DNA of 64,000 nucleotides, from positions 49,764 to 113,763 of the forward strand of contig JANYHF010000008.1 in NCBI GenBank assembly GCA_025359185.1, in the 5' to 3' direction. Origin of the DNA: Hyphomicrobiaceae bacterium. Lineage in GTDB: Bacteria > Pseudomonadota > Alphaproteobacteria > Rhizobiales > Hyphomicrobiaceae. The notes under the pieces were generated by a model that saw only the letters and a list, made by a program, of their open reading frames with translations, did no database searches and was not told the DNA's origin. Positions 8,619 through 16,636 of the stretch are shown piece by piece (position 1 is the stretch's first letter; each line of letters begins with the position of its first letter). Position numbers and translations under genes: made by a program.

Positions 8619-9566
8619 TCATTCCGTTCGCGCCACAAATGCGGCCCGTGCGGCCACGGCCGCCTTGACATGCGGCAACCCTGTTCCACAGCAGCCACCG
8701 ATGACCCGGACGCCTTGGCCGAGCCAATCGATATAGAATTGCTGCAGGGCGTCATTTGAAATGACATCGACAAAACGCCAATCGGGCGCGGCAAAATAGC
8801 CAGAGTCCGGATAGGCGCTGAGCGGCCCGGAGAAATGCCCGGCGATTACGCCGAGTGCGTCAGCGACTGTGTCAGAGCCTGTGTGCATGATACCTGCTAC
8901 GTCCACCCGGCCTTTTGGGATCATGCGGGCAATATCAGAGAGCGCAATATCCTCCAACCGGTCGAAAGCGAGGACGCTGCGATCAGCACCGCACCGGGCA
9001 CTGGCGCCGAACCAGACAGGCAGGCCCGTTGAAAGTGCGGCCTCGACGGCGAGGGGCGTGCGCACCGGGTTGTACATCATCTCCAACATGATGAGATCGG
9101 CGCCCGCGTCTTTCAGATGGCCTGCAAGTTCATGAAAGGCGTCGGACACGGCCCCGTCGGACGGAACCTTGGACGCATCGACCCTATCGGTGCCAACAGC
9201 GACCGGCACCATGTGCGACAGCGACCCTGCAACGGCGACGCGCGCTTCGGCGCCCGCCCGCTTGCGGGCTTCCAACGCAGATTCCACGGCCCGATGCGCA
9301 ACGTCCCCAACCTTGCCACCCAGCCCAGCGCCCGCCAGCATCAGGCGCGACGCCGCGAACGTGTTGGCCGTGACAACGTCCGAGCCGGCGCGGATGTAGT
9401 CGAGATGGATTTCGGTCAACAACGCGTGGTGTTCAAGCGTCGCCGGGCCGCACCAGGCTGCGGCATCCATCGGCGCACCCCGGCGCTGCAATTCTGTCCC
9501 GGTCGCCCCATCCAGAATCACGACATCGCCGCTGTCTAACCTTTGCTTTATGCTGCCATAAGCCAT
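8619..9566 (-). CDS. Homocysteine S-methyltransferase family protein with an altered zinc site
   Basis: The 315-residue product opens with [19 protein letters not shown] and has the family segments [13 protein letters not shown] ([13 protein letters not shown]) and the C-terminal zinc pair [11 protein letters not shown]. It belongs to the barrel family that moves methyl groups from S-methylmethionine, betaine or similar donors to homocysteine. The family normally has a third zinc cysteine in a GxNC motif after strand six. Here the equivalent segment reads AGIMHTGSD, so the cysteine appears to be replaced by histidine. The methyl donor cannot be told from the sequence. It sits just upstream of hemA on the same strand. 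Confidence 0.85.
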   Translation of the reverse strand: MAYGSIKQRLDSGDVVILDGATGTELQRRGAPMDAAAWCGPATLEHHALLTEIHLDYIRAGSDVVTANTFAASRLMLAGAGLGGKVGDVAHRAVESALEARKRAGAEARVAVAGSLSHMVPVAVGTDRVDASKVPSDGAVSDAFHELAGHLKDAGADLIMLEMMYNPVRTPLAVEAALSTGLPVWFGASARCGADRSVLAFDRLEDIALSDIARMIPKGRVDVAGIMHTGSDTVADALGVIAGHFSGPLSAYPDSGYFAAPDWRFVDVISNDALQQFYIDWLGQGVRVIGGCCGTGLPHVKAAVAARAAFVARTE

Positions 9567-9600
9567 CGGGCGATGCGTTTCCTGCGTGAGATGCGTCGAC

Positions 9601-9619
9601 GGTGCCGGTCAACGGCACC
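9601..9619. terminator. Intergenic hairpin between exported protein and methyltransferase gene
   Basis: GGTGCCG and CGGCACC make a perfect 7-bp stem with a five-base loop. It is in the 70-base gap between the His/Tyr-rich gene and the methyltransferase gene, both on the minus strand. There is no T-run. It could attenuate read-through between the two. Confidence 0.3.
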
Positions 9620-9636
9620 GCCAAAATGCAAGTCAA

Positions 9637-9969
9637 TTAGAAACCAACTGACACGCTCAAGCCGCCGCCCGATCCAACAAACACGTTTACGCCGGGATAG
9701 CCATAGGCGTATACGCCGTGACGCCGATGTGTGATGTAAGCGTTGTAGCCGGGATACTGATACCCGTCGCCGTTGTCGGCATAGTAATAGTTGTGATGCG
9801 GCCGCGCGTAAACGTAGTTCACGTGCTGGCGGCGAACGTGGTGGTGACCGTTGACACCAACATACACGCCATAGCCGCTATACACATGCTGATGGGCAGA
9901 AGCGGCAGGCGCCGTCATGGCGAAGCCCGTCAACGCGACCGCCGCGGCAATCAAAGTGTTCCTGAGCAT
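9637..9969 (-). CDS. Small exported His/Tyr/Gly-rich protein
   Basis: The 110-residue product starts with a clear signal peptide (MLRNTLIAAAVALTGFAMTAPAASA, cut before HQHVYSG). The mature 85 residues are unusually rich in histidine, tyrosine and glycine, with clusters such as VNGHHHVRRQHVNYVY, RPHHNYYY and HRRHGVYAYGY, and no cysteine. The start is fixed by an AAGGAG ribosome site ahead of ATG 9969. Proteins of this composition are often metal-binding or cell-surface associated, but no family is recognised and the function is unknown. Confidence 0.7.
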   Translation of the reverse strand: MLRNTLIAAAVALTGFAMTAPAASAHQHVYSGYGVYVGVNGHHHVRRQHVNYVYARPHHNYYYADNGDGYQYPGYNAYITHRRHGVYAYGYPGVNVFVGSGGGLSVSVGF

Positions 9970-10088
9970 CGATTCAACTCCTTGTTTTCAACAGCGTGAT
10001 TCGAGAACGCCAGAGGCAGCCGTCTGGACCAAAGGCGGTCCGTTGCCGTGCGTCTTAGCCTGAGTGTGGTTGTAGCAGAATTGCGGCC

Positions 10089-10106
10089 AGTTTGCGCCCG
10101 CAAACT
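10089..10106. terminator. Hairpin just after the dioxygenase stop codon
   Basis: AGTTTGCG and CGCAAACT form a perfect 8-bp stem with a two-base centre, immediately following the stop of the minus-strand dioxygenase gene. No T-run follows in the transcribed direction. Confidence 0.3.
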
Positions 10107-10807
10107 CAACCCCACACGACGATATCAAATGTTCCAGCCAAAGCGCCGGGCTCCAACCCGCTGGCCGGGTCAAGGCGCACGGTGACGGCGTCGCGCTGGC
10201 GCGGATCGGCAATGCCGTTTAGGACGCCATCGCCCACGTTCAGCGGCTCGCCGGCGACGTACATTTGAGTTGTGAGGGCTGCCCCTGCCGCTGTCTCCAG
10301 ATGAAAATGTATGTGCGGTGTGCGGCCGGAATAGGCGACGGGCCTAATGGTCCGAAACGCATAGCTGCCATCGGCCCCGCTCATGATGCGTCCCCGGCTC
10401 TGGAAGCCGGCGTCGTGACGGCGGGTCGCGGTCTCGTCGTAGGGATGACGGTAGACACCGTTGGCATCGCATTGCCAGATTTCGACGCGCGTGCCGCTGA
10501 GTGGATTGCCGTGCTTGTCGAGCACGCGGCCCATGACATGAGTGACGGTGCCTTGCGCCTGTGCCGCCTCGCCTTGCACTTTCACCAAGTCCGCATCCAC
10601 GTCACCGGTCCAATCCTTGGGGTAGAACGGGCCTTCGGTCTGGTCCGGTGTAGGCAGCTTTTCGCCCGGTTGCAGTTTCACAACCCTCTGACGGGCCTGA
10701 AGGGCTGTGAAACTGCCCGCTCCAAATCCGATCATGGCCACGGCGGCGATGCCAACGATCATCTTTCGGCGGCCAAGTTGGGGCGTCAGAACGGGCAAGA
10801 CAGGCAT
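10106..10807 (-). CDS. Intradiol ring-cleavage dioxygenase-like protein with a Tat-type leader
   Basis: From ATG 10807 the product has 233 residues. The leader LGRRKMIVGIAAVAMIGFGA has a twin arginine followed by a hydrophobic run, so export by the Tat pathway is likely. The body resembles protocatechuate 3,4-dioxygenase beta chains: TPDQTEGPFYPKD, then RVEIWQCDANGVYRHPYDE, then VAYSGRTPHIHFHL. The two tyrosines and two histidines that bind non-haem Fe(III) in the family are present (YRHPY, AYSG, HIHFH). It stands alone, with no protocatechuate pathway genes around. An exported single-chain member of this family points to a substrate outside the cytoplasm, which cannot be named here. Confidence 0.85.
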   Translation of the reverse strand: MPVLPVLTPQLGRRKMIVGIAAVAMIGFGAGSFTALQARQRVVKLQPGEKLPTPDQTEGPFYPKDWTGDVDADLVKVQGEAAQAQGTVTHVMGRVLDKHGNPLSGTRVEIWQCDANGVYRHPYDETATRRHDAGFQSRGRIMSGADGSYAFRTIRPVAYSGRTPHIHFHLETAAGAALTTQMYVAGEPLNVGDGVLNGIADPRQRDAVTVRLDPASGLEPGALAGTFDIVVWG

Positions 10808-11216
10808 CCATGACAGGGTTGGGGGTCCTCGCTTCGCGATCGCTTCAAGCCCAATTTTCGGGCAATTTTGTGTACATACAAGAACTACGTAAAAGCCGAT
10901 CGTCTTGTCCAAATTCGTTATTTGAGTTTACCGGCTCCACGTTCGTCGTCCCGGATGCGCTGCAGTATCGTTCGTGGTGCAGCGCGGATCCGGGATCTTG
11001 GCTGCGGATCCATCAATTATCTGTCGAACAAGGCCCCTCCCCCTGTGTACTGCGCACCGACAAAGGGTCGCTGCGCCGCGCACGGGATGACGAGCCACTG
11101 CTTCCGTCTTCGGATATGGGTGTTGAGTGCGATCCACAAGCGTGCGCCGAAGGTGGCGTTGGCCAGGGTGCTTCTGCTATGCGAGGCGGTACCCGCATCA
11201 GAGCAAAACCAATCCC
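10808..11216. other. Non-coding stretch between dioxygenase and tusA
   Basis: These 409 bases show no frame with protein-like composition on either strand. They must hold the divergent promoters of the dioxygenase gene and tusA. The recognisable structure is the imperfect palindrome at 10949-10995. Confidence 0.5.
10949..10995. repeat. REP-like imperfect palindrome
   Basis: TCCCGGATGCGCTGCA (10949-10964) pairs with 10978-10995, the only irregularity being a two-base GG bulge in the right arm. The CCCGGAT...ATCCGGG ends and the purine-rich flank resemble short palindromic repeats scattered through rhizobial genomes. Confidence 0.45.
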
Positions 11217-11456
11217 GTGACCGGCACCGTTCTCGACACCACTGGCCTCAACTGTCCACTGCCCTTCTTGAAGTTGCGCAAGGCACTGCGCAGCCTGGAT
11301 GTGGGCGCACGCATTGAGGTGCTCAGCACCGACCCGCTCGCACCAGCTGATTTCCGCGAGCTGTGCGCGGCGCTGGGCCATGAGATCGTCACCGCGCGCA
11401 AAGAAGGCAGCATCACACGCACCCTGATCGAGGTCAAAGGCGCCCGGCCTCAATGA
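11217..11456 (+). CDS. tusA: TusA family sulfur carrier protein
   Basis: The 79-residue product starts at GTG 11217 (VTGTVLDTTGLNCPLPFLKL) and carries the TusA/YeeD signature CPLPFLKLRKAL. Its active-site cysteine takes persulfide sulfur for relay in tRNA thiolation or sulfur metabolism. The second half, IEVLSTDPLAPADFRELCAALGHEIV, matches the two-layer alpha/beta fold. An upstream ATG at 11127 would add an Arg-rich, non-conserved leader, so the GTG is preferred. The 3-prime end overlaps the end of the convergent ABC ATPase gene by 23 bases. Confidence 0.88.
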   Translation: MTGTVLDTTGLNCPLPFLKLRKALRSLDVGARIEVLSTDPLAPADFRELCAALGHEIVTARKEGSITRTLIEVKGARPQ

Positions 11457-12189
11457 TCCGCTTCAAGAATCCGCGTGTGCGCTCTTCCTCCGGATCACCG
11501 AACATCTTGTCTGGCGGCCCCTCTTCATGCACGCGGCCCTCGAACAGGAAACACACCTTGCTAGCGACTTCGCGCGCGAAACCCATCTCATGGGTGGCCA
11601 GCATCAGCGTCATGCCCTGTCTGGCCAGATCGCGCACGATGTCGAGCACATCGGAGACCAGTTCAGGGTCGAGCGCCGAGGTGATTTCGTCCAGCAGCAT
11701 CACCTTGGGGTCCATGGCCAGCGCCCGCACAATGGCGACGCGCTGCTGCTGGCCACCCGACAGCCGGTCCGGGTAGTCCCGCGCCTTTGCCTCCAAGCCG
11801 ATGCGTTTGAGCAGCGCCATCGCCCGTGCCTCGGCCTCGGCACGCGGCTGCTTCAGCACGCAGATGGGCGCCAGCGTGACGTTTTCCAAGACGCTCATAT
11901 GCGGGAACAAGTTAAAGCTCTGGAACACGATGCCGACATTGCGGCGCAGGCGGTCGATATCCACGCCCGGACCCGACACCCGGTCGCCCGCCAGCCGGAT
12001 CTCACCGTCCTGGATACCTTCAAGCCCATTGATGCAGCGCAACAAAGTGGACTTGCCGCAGCCCGACGGCCCGATCAGGCAAACGACCTGATGCTCGTTG
12101 ACGCTAAGATCGAGCCCGCGCAGTACATCGTGCGAGCCAAAAGCCTTGCGGACGCCAAGCATTTCCAGAAGCGGCATCCGCAAACTCAC
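11434..12189 (-). CDS. Polar amino acid ABC transporter ATP-binding protein
   Basis: The 251-residue ATPase has Walker A GPSGCGKST near residue 40, the Q-loop VFQSFNLFPHMSVLENV, signature LSGGQQQR, Walker B VMLLDEITSALDP and switch histidine ATHEMGFA. The QSFNLFPHMSVLENV and THEMGFAREV segments are typical of the polar amino acid (GlnQ/HisP) class. A GTG at 12189 or an ATG at 12177 are both possible starts. The gene begins three bases after the second small exported gene and completes a minus-strand operon with the binding protein at 15216 and the permease at 14156. Confidence 0.92.
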   Translation of the reverse strand: MSLRMPLLEMLGVRKAFGSHDVLRGLDLSVNEHQVVCLIGPSGCGKSTLLRCINGLEGIQDGEIRLAGDRVSGPGVDIDRLRRNVGIVFQSFNLFPHMSVLENVTLAPICVLKQPRAEAEARAMALLKRIGLEAKARDYPDRLSGGQQQRVAIVRALAMDPKVMLLDEITSALDPELVSDVLDIVRDLARQGMTLMLATHEMGFAREVASKVCFLFEGRVHEEGPPDKMFGDPEEERTRGFLKRIIEAGRL

Positions 12190-12192
12190 GTT

Positions 12193-12567
12193 TCAACGAC
12201 AACGCACGTTGTTATCGGCGACATGGGCCTCACGCCATTTCAGCGACAATCCCATCGCCGTAGCATAGAGGGTGACACGCGTTTGGGTGATGTTCCCACT
12301 CGAAACGCAGCGGGCTTTGGCGGTCCAGAGGTTTCGCCCGCCCGCGATGTTTCTGAGATCACAATGGGTCTCATATTGGTCAAACGTCCAGCGGGTCATC
12401 ACGATCGGAGCATTTTCGCTGCTGGGTGGCAGCCGGCATTGTGCAGCGGTGGTGGCCCATTTTCCTATATAGGCTGGCCGGGCCTCAGCTGCGGTCGCTG
12501 CCAGCACAAGCGCCAAAATGGCGGCGGCAAACCCGGTACGCCGTTTCGTCAAAGCCATGGCACGCAT
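12193..12567 (-). CDS. Small exported four-cysteine protein, second paralogue
   Basis: The ATG at 12567 follows a strong TCAGGAGAG ribosome site. The 124 residues include a signal peptide (GFAAAILALVLAATAAEA) and a mature domain starting RPAYIGKWATTAAQC. Four mature cysteines (AAQC, ETHC, KARC, VRC) match in order those of the neighbouring gene at 12599-12976, and both share the pattern P-x-Y-(I/V)-G-x-W near the start and N-x-VRC at the end. The two are tandem duplicates. They sit between permease and ATPase of the ABC operon. No named family is recognised; a periplasmic or secreted role tied to the transporter is an inference from position. Confidence 0.75.
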   Translation of the reverse strand: MRAMALTKRRTGFAAAILALVLAATAAEARPAYIGKWATTAAQCRLPPSSENAPIVMTRWTFDQYETHCDLRNIAGGRNLWTAKARCVSSGNITQTRVTLYATAMGLSLKWREAHVADNNVRCR

Positions 12568-12598
12568 GTTACTCTCCTGACTTGCAGCCAACTGTTTG

Positions 12599-12976
12599 TC
12601 ACTTGCAGCGGACATAGTTCGCGATGCCAGCTTCACCGGCATATCTCAACGTCAGAACCTTCTTGGTGGCCCAGAGAGTGAACCTGTTCGTTGTTCGAGT
12701 GCCATCGCCTGAACAGCGCGCGACGACGTTCCAGGCCCCGGCCGTACGGACGACAGAGCGGAAGGCACAGTTCTCCTCAAAGAAGTGGTATGAGTTCGCC
12801 TTGATAATGAAATGCGCGTCGGTGTTGGGGGCCGGGCACAAGTCTGGGCTGGCAGACCAAGTCCCAACATACAGTGGTTTGGCGCTGGCGGCTGAGGCAA
12901 AGCACGCGAAGGCAGCAGCGGCAACCACCGTTGCAACCGGACGATGCAAAGGACGGCGATGTTTCACACAACTCAT
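12599..12976 (-). CDS. Small exported four-cysteine protein, first paralogue
   Basis: The ATG at 12976 has a TTCAGGAGAG ribosome site almost identical to that of its downstream copy. The 125-residue precursor has a signal peptide (VATVVAAAAFACFASAASA) and a mature part opening KPLYVGTWSASPDLC. Cysteines at DLC, ENC, ARC and VRC match the four of the downstream paralogue, suggesting two conserved disulfides. The longer frame reaching back to 13144 overlaps the permease gene and is not family-like. The function is unknown; the gene lies 73 bases after the permease stop. Confidence 0.75.
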   Translation of the reverse strand: MSCVKHRRPLHRPVATVVAAAAFACFASAASAKPLYVGTWSASPDLCPAPNTDAHFIIKANSYHFFEENCAFRSVVRTAGAWNVVARCSGDGTRTTNRFTLWATKKVLTLRYAGEAGIANYVRCK

Positions 12977-13049
12977 GTCGCTCTCCTGAATTGAGGGCCT
13001 TACTGACGGTGTGAGGCTAACTGCAATTCCTCGTACTTGTCCATCTAGA

Positions 13050-14156
13050 TCATCCGCCTGCTCGCATACGCCTTTGATCATGCTCAACCAGCCGGTCCAC
13101 CAGCCGCGCCTGCGGAATGGTGATGAGCACGAACAGGAGGCCAACGATGGTCACGGCCGACAGATTAAAGTGGTTCGACGCAATAATGCGCGACTGATTA
13201 AAGCTGTCGAGCACGCCGATCACTTGCACCAGCGCCGTGTCCTTCTGCAAGCCGATGAAATCGTTCAGCAGCGGCGGTATGATCCTGCGTATCGCCTGCG
13301 GGACGATCACATGGCGCAGCGCCTGGAGGTGCGAGAGGCCGAGCGAGCGCGCCGCCGCCATCTGGCTCCAATGCACGCTATCGATGCCAGACCGGTAGAC
13401 CTCGGCGACATAAGCGCCATAAACGAGTGTCAGTGCAAAGATGGCATAGCAGGGCAGCGGCAGATCGCCCAAAAAGGGCAGGCCCGCCAGGGGAATGCCG
13501 AAACCGACGAGATAGACGGTGATGATCACCGGAAAGCCGCGGAAGATGTCGCAATAGACCGTGGCGAGGAAACGGACGGGCCGGCCAGCCTCACCAGGGA
13601 TCAGCCTCGCTATGGCGACCAGTAATCCCCAGATCAGCACCAGAACTTCGGCGCACATGAAGATCAGGACGTTGACCATGAAGGCCTTGGCGACCAGTGG
13701 CGTGAAATCGCGGATCAGCTTGGCGTCGAAAAAGGTCTTGCTGACTTGCCCGTCATTGGCCGTGAAAAACGCGATTCCGCCAAGGACCAGCAGCGCGGCG
13801 GCGCCGTAGCCGAGCGTGATAAACGACCACTCTCGCGAACTGGCGGCGGCGATGCGGGCGGCGACCAAGTCCCCGGCAGCCAGATTCGGTTGCACCCGGA
13901 ACGATGCGGCAATGGCCCGGCTCGCCGGCCACACCAGCAATGTACACGCCGCAAGCACGGCGACCATGGCTGCATCAGCTGCCGAAGAACTCAGCACTTC
14001 GCGCGCCAGCAGCCCACGCAGATTGAACAAAACGAGTGTGGCGACGCCGAGAATCGCAACGACAGCCGCCAGCGCCCCCCAAGCCAACCCGCCCGATGCC
14101 TTGGGCTGCGACGGCGCCCCCCAGTCCAGCTGCGTCTGTTCGGATGCGAGGGTCAC
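13050..14156 (-). CDS. Polar amino acid ABC transporter permease
   Basis: From a GTG at 14156 the product has 368 residues with several membrane spans and the inner-membrane coupling segment of the HisM/GlnP class: GIDSVHWSQMAAARSLGLSH followed by LRHVIVPQAIRRIIPPLLND. The core HisMQ domain occupies roughly residues 155-360. The first 140 residues carry extra hydrophobic segments (LAAVVAILGVATLVLF, AAMVAVLAACTLLVWP), longer than a typical GlnP, as in AapM/BztC-type permeases that include a large N-terminal part. Only one permease gene is present, so the channel is probably a homodimer. The exact start is uncertain because no clear ribosome site precedes the GTG. Confidence 0.9.
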   Translation of the reverse strand: MTLASEQTQLDWGAPSQPKASGGLAWGALAAVVAILGVATLVLFNLRGLLAREVLSSSAADAAMVAVLAACTLLVWPASRAIAASFRVQPNLAAGDLVAARIAAASSREWSFITLGYGAAALLVLGGIAFFTANDGQVSKTFFDAKLIRDFTPLVAKAFMVNVLIFMCAEVLVLIWGLLVAIARLIPGEAGRPVRFLATVYCDIFRGFPVIITVYLVGFGIPLAGLPFLGDLPLPCYAIFALTLVYGAYVAEVYRSGIDSVHWSQMAAARSLGLSHLQALRHVIVPQAIRRIIPPLLNDFIGLQKDTALVQVIGVLDSFNQSRIIASNHFNLSAVTIVGLLFVLITIPQARLVDRLVEHDQRRMRAGG

Positions 14157-14230
14157 AATCGTTTGGACTCTGAATAAGACACGCAGACTCGGCGGTACCG
14201 GCAGCGGCGGCTGTTGATCGAGTGAGTATC

Positions 14231-14331
14231 GATCAACCCCCCACCCTGTCCCTCTCCCCAAAGGCGAGGGGACGCATGATCCGCTAGCGTCCCTTCTCCC
14301 GTGGGGAGTAGGACAGGATGAGGGATTGATC
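14231..14331. repeat. Long intergenic palindrome between binding protein and permease genes
   Basis: The outer ends GATCAA (14231) and TTGATC (14326) pair. Inside them CCCCACCCTGTCCCTCTCCCC pairs imperfectly with GGGGAGTAGGACAGGATGAGGG, closing on GGGGACGC and GCGTCCC. The whole 101-base element can fold into one long hairpin. It lies in the ABC operon between the binding-protein and permease genes, where such structures can set unequal expression. A similar element lies at 24925-25049. Confidence 0.7.
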
Positions 14332-14373
14332 TGTGCTCAAGTCTCTCAACATGAGCGTTCCTTGACGCGCGAC

Positions 14374-15216
14374 CTACGGCTTGAAATATGGCACGGTCGC
14401 CGGATCCTTCCCCCAGACGGCACCGAGATATTTGTCGGCGAGCTTCTTCAATGTGCCATCCGCCTGCAACGCCACGATGATCTTATCGAGGCCCTCCTTG
14501 TTGGCCGAGCCCTTGGGATACAGCGCGCCATAGGCCTCGCCGGTTTTGTACTGGCCGACCACGGTAACCGCGCCCTTCTCCTGCACTTCTTCGGCCAGCA
14601 CAATCGACGTGTCGGTGATCGCTGCGTCGATCTGCCCGGCGCGCAACGCGGTGAACATATCGCCCTGCTCCGGATACTGATTGACCGACTTCGGCTTCAA
14701 TTTTTCATTGGCGAAGGTCGAGCCGGTGGTGCCCGTCTGCACGCCGATCCGCATCCCCTTGATCGAGGCCTCGTCCGCAGTCACGCCCTTCTTGACCAGC
14801 ACACCAATGTCCGAGTTGAAATACGGCACAGAGAAATCAACCACCTTCTTGCGGTCGTCGGTAATCGAAATCTCCGAGATCGCGAGATCGAAGCCCTTGG
14901 TCAGCCCGCCGACCATCGGGTCCCAGCCAACATTCAGCACTTCCATCTTATCGAAGCCCGCGTGCCAGGCGATGTTGGCCGCCATGCAATACTCGTATCC
15001 GTCCTTGATGCCCTCTGGCGTATCGCCATTCCACCAGGTGGGCGCCGGCAAACTGACTTCCACCGTCAGCTGCCCCGCCTTGGCCGGCGCCGCCAGTGCC
15101 ATATCGCCCTTCTTGCCAGTCATCTCGCAATTGCCGATCATATCGGCAGCCAACGCGCCCGCCGGCGCAACAACACAAGCCGCGAGGGCGGCGGCCACAT
15201 ACGATAAGCGAATCAC
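14374..15216 (-). CDS. Polar amino acid ABC transporter periplasmic binding protein
   Basis: The GTG at 15216 is preceded by a strong GAGGAGG ribosome site. The 280-residue precursor has a signal peptide (VIRLSYVAAALAACVVAPAGALA). The mature domain is a type-3 solute-binding protein: GFDLAISEISITDDRKKVVDFSVPY is the family signature, followed by GMRIGVQTGTTGSTFANEKL, YPEQGDMFTALRAGQIDAAI and ending KKLADKYLGAVWGKDPATVP. It captures an amino acid or opine-like ligand for the permease downstream. The specific ligand is not evident. As the first gene it is expected to be the most expressed one, with the palindrome at 14231-14331 after it. Confidence 0.93.
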   Translation of the reverse strand: MIRLSYVAAALAACVVAPAGALAADMIGNCEMTGKKGDMALAAPAKAGQLTVEVSLPAPTWWNGDTPEGIKDGYEYCMAANIAWHAGFDKMEVLNVGWDPMVGGLTKGFDLAISEISITDDRKKVVDFSVPYFNSDIGVLVKKGVTADEASIKGMRIGVQTGTTGSTFANEKLKPKSVNQYPEQGDMFTALRAGQIDAAITDTSIVLAEEVQEKGAVTVVGQYKTGEAYGALYPKGSANKEGLDKIIVALQADGTLKKLADKYLGAVWGKDPATVPYFKP

Positions 15217-15424
15217 GATCGAAACCTCCTCATTGCACAGGGCCCACGTGAGCCATGTCTCAAAATTCAGTCTAACAACCACATCGCCGGTGGCAAGCAG
15301 ATGAACCCTTAATGAACGCCGCATTCACATCATGATCAGCGGCAAGACGTTAGACCAGCATCAAGTCAGTTGCGGCCAAGCGCGGTTTTTACCGTTTGGC
15401 CGTCCCTCTAACGGGATATCCGCC

Positions 15425-15754
15425 ATGGCCGCCAATTCCGCGTTGCTCGCAACTATCGCTGCCGCCACTTTGGTGGCCGCGTTTGCACCCTCAATCCAAA
15501 TTGCGTCGGCCGATACGGCCAAATTTGTGCGCTGCACGGCCAACGCCGTGTCGGTGAGTGCGATCGGGCACGGCGTCCTCGGAGTTGATAAGCGAGTGAG
15601 CAAGATCGCCATCGCCACCTGGCAGCAGACCACGCAAGCAAGTATCGGCGTCTATTATTCCGATTGGTCGCGGTCGCTGGGCGCGCGCGTCGATTGCCAC
15701 CGCAGCCTGTTCGAGGTGACGTGCGTGGCGACGGCGACGCCCTGCCGCAGCTGA
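15425..15754 (+). CDS. Small exported protein of unknown function
   Basis: From ATG 15425 the product has 109 residues with a signal peptide (ALLATIAAATLVAAFAPSIQIASA, cut near SADTAK). The mature 80 residues carry four cysteines (FVRC, VDC, VTC, TPC), again suggesting disulfides, but the order and spacing do not match the paired exported proteins at 12193-12976. It is divergent from the ABC operon. An upstream ATG region starting at 15332 would put 31 polar residues before the signal peptide and is rejected. No family is recognised. Confidence 0.6.
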   Translation: MAANSALLATIAAATLVAAFAPSIQIASADTAKFVRCTANAVSVSAIGHGVLGVDKRVSKIAIATWQQTTQASIGVYYSDWSRSLGARVDCHRSLFEVTCVATATPCRS

Positions 15755-15853
15755 AGATCCCTCGCGTTAGCCCAGTTTGGTGGTTCGCTCTGCCCTTTGG
15801 TGCTGATTTGGTCTACACGGATCAGCGATTATGCCAACAGGGGACGCGCCGTA

Positions 15854-16564
15854 ATGAAGTCCTTCGCCGCCGAGTTGATCGGCACCTTCATGATTGTCTC
15901 AATGGTGTGCGGCGTTGGCGCCCTAGGGCCGGCTGGCGCGCTGCCCGTGGCAGTTGCCGTTGGGTTGGCCACAGCGGCAATGATGTCCGCCGTGGGCCAC
16001 GTTTCGGGCGGGCACTTCAATCCAGCAATCACCATCGGACTGGCCGCAGCTGGCCGACACCCTGTTGGCCACACGATTTCCTTCATTGTGGCTCAGGTTG
16101 CAGGCGCCGTCGCGGCCGCGTTCATCTGGTACGTGATCGCGCTGGAGTCATCTGATCCTGGCAAAGCGGCGGCACTCGGTAACTTCGCGGCCAACGGCTT
16201 TGATGTCGGGTCGCCAGGACATTTCAATATGGCGGGCGTGGCGTTGGCCGAGGCTCTGGCAACAGCCTTGCTGGTCGTTGTCTATGTGGGCACCGTGCCG
16301 AAACACGCGGCGCACGGCTTTGCGCCGTTTGCCATGGGTTGCGCGATTGCGGCGCTGCTACTGGTGACAATTCCGATAAGCAATGGATCGCTCAATCCCG
16401 CCCGGTCAACGGCGACCGCACTGTTCGGCGGCCAGCTTGCGGTGTCGCAGCTATGGCTGTTCTGGGCCGCGCCGTTTGTCGGTGCTGTGCTCGGAGGCTT
16501 CTTCGGCCGCTGGATCGTCGCCCGGAACTTGGGATCGGGCGTTGTGGCTGGTGTTCTGGAATGA
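15854..16564 (+). CDS. aqpZ: Aquaporin (MIP family water channel)
   Basis: The 236-residue protein from ATG 15854 has six membrane spans and the two pore half-helices with NPA boxes: GHVSGGHFNPAITIGLAAAG in the first half and SNGSLNPARSTATALFGG in the second. The aromatic/arginine filter arginine follows the second NPA (NPARS), and a histidine precedes the first (GGHFNPA). Short loops and a length near 235 fit a water-selective AqpZ rather than a glycerol facilitator. No glycerol genes adjoin. It acts in the inner membrane for osmotic water flow. Confidence 0.92.
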   Translation: MKSFAAELIGTFMIVSMVCGVGALGPAGALPVAVAVGLATAAMMSAVGHVSGGHFNPAITIGLAAAGRHPVGHTISFIVAQVAGAVAAAFIWYVIALESSDPGKAAALGNFAANGFDVGSPGHFNMAGVALAEALATALLVVVYVGTVPKHAAHGFAPFAMGCAIAALLLVTIPISNGSLNPARSTATALFGGQLAVSQLWLFWAAPFVGAVLGGFFGRWIVARNLGSGVVAGVLE

Positions 16565-16636
16565 CGCAAGCGTTGTTTGCAACGCATCGCGGCTCATGCA
16601 GTATTGATGGATGTTGTCAGGATCAGAGGGCAAACC

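Noticed and set aside
9567..9636. Possible SAM-type riboswitch before the methyltransferase gene
   Set aside because: Only a simple 7-bp hairpin is seen. No conserved SAM-I, SAM-II or SAH core sequence could be matched.
11527..12681. A plus-strand open frame opposite the ABC ATPase and small exported genes
   Set aside because: The minus-strand genes have signal peptides, Walker motifs and ribosome sites. The opposite frame is Gln/His-rich noise.
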